Source: Morinoia aosen (Eukaryota > Arthropoda > Malacostraca > Amphipoda > Talitridae). From it: DNA of 64,000 nt. The translations under genes were made by a program, and so were the position numbers. The stretch spans positions 29,181,891-29,245,890 of the forward strand of contig CM059573.1 in assembly GCA_030386875.1 (NCBI GenBank), in the 5' to 3' direction. The notes beneath the pieces are model-generated. The model did not search any database and was not told the DNA's origin. It saw only the letters and a program-made list of their open reading frames with translations. Positions 60,660 to 64,000 of the stretch are shown in pieces. Every line of letters begins with the position of its first letter. Within the stretch, counting starts at the first letter, position 1.

Positions 60660-63600
60660 GTGCTCGTTGTGGTGGTGGCGCACTGTATTGTGTGGCGCAC
60701 TGTGTTGTGTGGTGTGGTGGTGTACTGTGTTGTGTGGTGTGGTGGTGAACTGTGTTGTGTGGTGTGGTGGTGCACTGTGTTGTGTGGCGCACTGTGTTGT
60801 GTGGTGTGGTGGTGTACTGTGTTGTGGTGTGGTGGTGTACTGTGTTGTGCGGTGTGGCGGTGTACTGTGTTGTGAGGTGTGGTGGTGTGCTGTGTTGTGT
60901 GGTGTGGTGGTGTACTGTGTTGTGTGGCGCACTGTGTTGTGTGGTGTGGTGGTGTACTGTGTTGTGGTGTGGTGGTGCACTGTGTGGTGTGGCGCACTGT
61001 GTTGTGTGGTGTGGTGGCGCACTGTGTTGTGTGGTGTGGTGGTGTACTGTGTTGTGTGGCGCACTGTGTCATGTGGTGTGGTGGTGTACTGTGTTGTGTG
61101 GTGTGGTGGTGCACTGTGTTGTGGTGTGGTGGTGTACTGTGTTGTGGTGTGGTGGTGCACTGTGTTGTGTGGTGTGGTGGTGTACTGTGTTGTGTGGTGT
61201 GGTGGTGCACTGTGTTGTGTGGCGCACTGTGTTGTGTGGTGTGGTGGTGTACTGTGTTGTGTGGTGTGGTGGTGCACTGTGTTGTGTGGCGCACTGAGTT
61301 GTGTGGTGTGGTGGTGTACTGTGTTGTGGTGTGGTGGTGTACTGTGTTGTGTGGTGTGGTGGTGTACTGTGTTGTGTGGTGCGGTGGTGCACTGTGTTGT
61401 GTGGTGTGGTGGTGTACTGTGTTGTGTGGTGGTGCACTGTGTTGTGTGGCGCACTGTGTTGTGTGGTGTGGTGGTGTACTGTGTTGTGGTGTGGTGGTGT
61501 TCTGTGTTGTGGTGTGGTGGTGCACTGTGTTGTGTGGTGTGGTGGCGCACTGTGTTGTGAGGTGTGGTGGTGTACTGTGTTGTGTGGCGCACTGTGTCAT
61601 GTGGTGTGGTGGTGTACTGTGTTGTGTGGTGTGGTGGTGCACTGTGTTGTGTGGTGTGGTGGTGCACTGTGTTGTGTGGTGCACTGTGTCATGTGGTGTG
61701 GTGGTGTACTATGTTGTGTGGTGTGGTGGTGCACTGTGTTGTGTGGTGTGGTGGTGCACTGTGTTGTGTGGTATGGTGGTGTACTGTGTTGGGTGGCGCA
61801 CTGTATCATGTGGTGTGTTGGTGTACTGTGTCATGTGGTGTGGTGGTGCACTGTGTTGTGTGGTATGGTGGTGTACTGTGTTTTGTTGCGCACTGTGTCA
61901 TGTGGTGTGGTGGTGTACTGTGTTGTGGTGTGGTGGTGCACTGTGTTGTGTGGTGTGGTGGTGTACTGTGTTGTGTGGTGTGGTGGTGCACTGTGTTGTG
62001 TTGTATGGTGGTGTACTGTGTTGTGTGGCGCACTGTGTCATGTGGTGTGGTGGTGTACTGTGTTGTGGTGTGGTGGTGCACTGTGTTGTGTGGTGTGGTG
62101 GTGTACTGTGTTGTGTGGTGTGGTGGCGCACTGTGTCATGTGGTGTGGTGGTGCACTGTGTCATGTGGTGTGGTGACGTGTACTGTGTTGTGTGGTGTGG
62201 TGGTGCACTGTGTTGTGTGGTGTGGTGGCGTACAGTGTTGTGTGGTGTGGTGGTGTACTGTGTTGTGTGGTGTGGTGGTGTACTGTGTTGTGTGGTGTGG
62301 TGGTGCACTGTGTTGTGTGGTGTGGTGGTGTACTGTGTTGTGTGGTGTGGTGGTGTACTGTGTTGTGTGGTGTGGTGGTGTACTGTGTCCTGTGGTGTGG
62401 TGGTGCACTGTGTCCTGTGGTGTACTGTGTTGTGGTGTGGTGGTGTATTGTGTTGTGGTGTAGTGGTGTACTGTGTTGTGGTGTGGTGGTGTACTGTGTT
62501 GTGGTGTGGTGGTGTACTGTGTCCTGTGGTGTGGTGGTGTACTGTGTTGTGGTGTGGTGGTGTACTGTGTTGTGGTGTGGTGGTGTTCTGTGTCCTGTGG
62601 TGTGGTGGTGTACTGTGTCCTGTGGTGTGGTGGTGTACTGTGTTGTAGTGTGGTGGTGTACTGTGTCATGTGGCGTGGTGGTTTACTGTGTCCTGTGGTG
62701 TGGTGGTGTACTGTGTCCTGTGGTGTGGTGGTATACTGTGTCCTGTGGTGTGGTGGTGTACTGTGTCATGTGGCGTGGTGGTTTACTGTGTCATGTGGTG
62801 TGGTGGTGTACTGTGTTGTAGTGTGGTGGTGTTCTGTGTCCTGTGGTGTGGTGGTTTACTGTGTCCTGTGGTGTGGTGGTGTACTGTGTCCTGTGGTGTG
62901 GTGGTGCACTGTGTCCTGTGGTGTGGTGGTGTACTGTGTTGTGGTTTGGTGGTGTACTGTGTTGTGGTGTGGTGGTGTACTGTGTCCTGTGGTGTGGTGG
63001 TGTACTGTGCCTGTGGTGTGGTGGTGCACTGTGTCCTGTGGTGTGGTGGTGTACTGTGTTGTGGTGCTGAGGTGTACTGTGTTGTGGTGTGGTGGTTTTC
63101 TGTGTTGTGGTGTGGTGGTGTACTGTGTTGTGGTGTGGTGGTGTACTGTGTTGTGGTGTGGTGATGTACTGTGTCCTGTGGTGTGGTGGTGTACTGTGTT
63201 GTGGTGTGGTGGCGCACTGTGTTGTGGTGTGGTGGCGCACTGTGTCCTGTGGTGTGGTGGTGTACTGTGTTGTGGTGTGACGTGGCGCACTGTGTCCTGT
63301 GGTGTGGGGGTGTACTGTGTTGTGGTGTGGTGGCGCATTGTGTCCTGTGGTGTAGTGGTGTACTGTGTTGTGGTGTGGTGGCGCACTGTGTCCTGTGGCG
63401 TGGTGGTGTACTGTGTTGTGGTGTGGTGGTGTACTGTGTTGTGGTGAGGTGGTGCACTGTGTTATGTGGCGTGGTGGTGTACTGTGTCATGTGGTGTGGT
63501 GGTGTACTGTGTTGTGGTGTGGTGGTGCACTGTGTCATGTGGTGTGGTGGGGTACTGTGTTGTGGTGTGACGTGGTGCACTGTGTTATGGTGTGGTGGTG

Positions 63601-64000
63601 CACTGTGTCATGTGGTGTGGTGGTGCACTGTGTCATGTGGTGTGGTGGTGCACTGTGTGATGTGGCGTGGTGGTGCACTGTGTCATGTGGTGTGGTGGTG
63701 TACTGTGTTGTGGTGTGGTGGTGTACTGTGTTGTGGTGTGGTGGTGCACTGTGTCACGTGGTGTGGGGGGTTACTGTGTTGTGGTGTGGTGGTGCACTGT
63801 GTTGTGGTGTGGTGGTGCACTGTGTCATGTGGTGTGGTGGTGCACTGTGTCATGTGGTGTGGTGGTGCACTGTGTCATGTGGCGTGGTGGTGCACTGTGT
63901 CATGTGGTGTGGTGGTGTACTGTGTTGTGGTATGGTGGTGTACTGTGTTGTGGTGTGGTGGTGCACTGTGTCATGTGGTGTGGTGGTGTACTGTTTGTGG
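60660..64000. repeat. GT-rich satellite, 17/23/25-bp units, continues beyond the window
   Basis: Basic unit of 25 bp: ACTGTGTTGTGTGGTGTGG followed by TGGTGC or TGGTGT. A 23-bp form lacks one TG, and a 17-bp form reads ACTGTGTTGTGTGGCGC. Unit types are zoned: TTGTG forms dominate to about 61580, TCATG forms are interspersed to 62170, TCCTG forms predominate from 62380 to about 63420, and TCATG returns to the end. The plus strand is almost pure G and T with A only in TACT or CACT. Long frames on both strands (up to 589 codons) arise from the missing stops and encode only repeats. GG runs spaced by T or TGT could favour two-tier G-quadruplexes. Confidence 0.95.

Noticed and set aside
60328-63580. 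Open frames of up to 589 codons on both strands
   Set aside because: They only translate the GT satellite and its complement. The absence of stops is due to base composition and unit length.
1-64000. CRISPR array or prokaryotic operon
   Set aside because: No spacer-repeat pattern with conserved repeats, no ribosome-binding-site and operon spacing, and the content is eukaryotic mobile elements throughout.

Overview
The window is repeat-dominated, AT-rich intergenic DNA from an arthropod, most likely an insect. This rests on the types of mobile-element remnant present (DUF4817-type Tc1/mariner transposases, a Penelope-like GIY-YIG tail, hAT remnants and a repeat-borne ORF common in arthropod genomes), on the tRNA-derived SINE, and on the lack of any operon-like coding. 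I found no intact protein-coding gene. Every long open frame near the right end comes from GT-rich tandem repeats without stops. Two weak host-exon candidates are listed (15574-15867 and 48198-48467).

Left third (1-28.8 kb): a decayed transposase enters from the left edge (1-608, minus). Long unique AT-rich DNA follows, with small tandem repeats, a possible LINE scrap, a pair of tRNA-Lys-3'-end-like motifs, a degenerate ~180-bp repeat and a nested pair of inverted-repeat elements (13556-14635 holding 14014-14527). A LINE 3' fragment (24815-25345, minus) and a Penelope-like fragment with a hammerhead-ribozyme-like motif (26215-26620, minus) come next.

Middle (28.8-50.9 kb): a nested transposon graveyard whose junctions can be read to the base. 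It holds a complete but dead Tc1/mariner-type element (28821-31188, TA duplications); an 8.4-kb LTR retroelement with 161-bp LTRs and ATCA duplications but no gag/pol (31387-39746), carrying several passenger elements; a pseudogene of an unnamed arthropod repeat ORF (39810-41510); two hAT copies, one inserted into the other in opposite orientation (43236-46615, inner 44550-46212); a foldback element directly abutting them; a TA-flanked element with a tRNA-SINE inside (47418-49039); a TTAA-flanked foldback (49160-50209); and a small TIR element (50617-50852).

Right third (50.9-64 kb): mostly unique DNA with one further TIR element (54585-54843) and a second Penelope/hammerhead remnant (55130-55529). 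Next comes a 22-bp minisatellite (59688-60405), then a GT-rich satellite of 17/23/25-bp units from about 60660 that runs off the window end.

Nothing here works together as a pathway. The layout records successive insertions, and target-site duplications allow several of them to be ordered in time.
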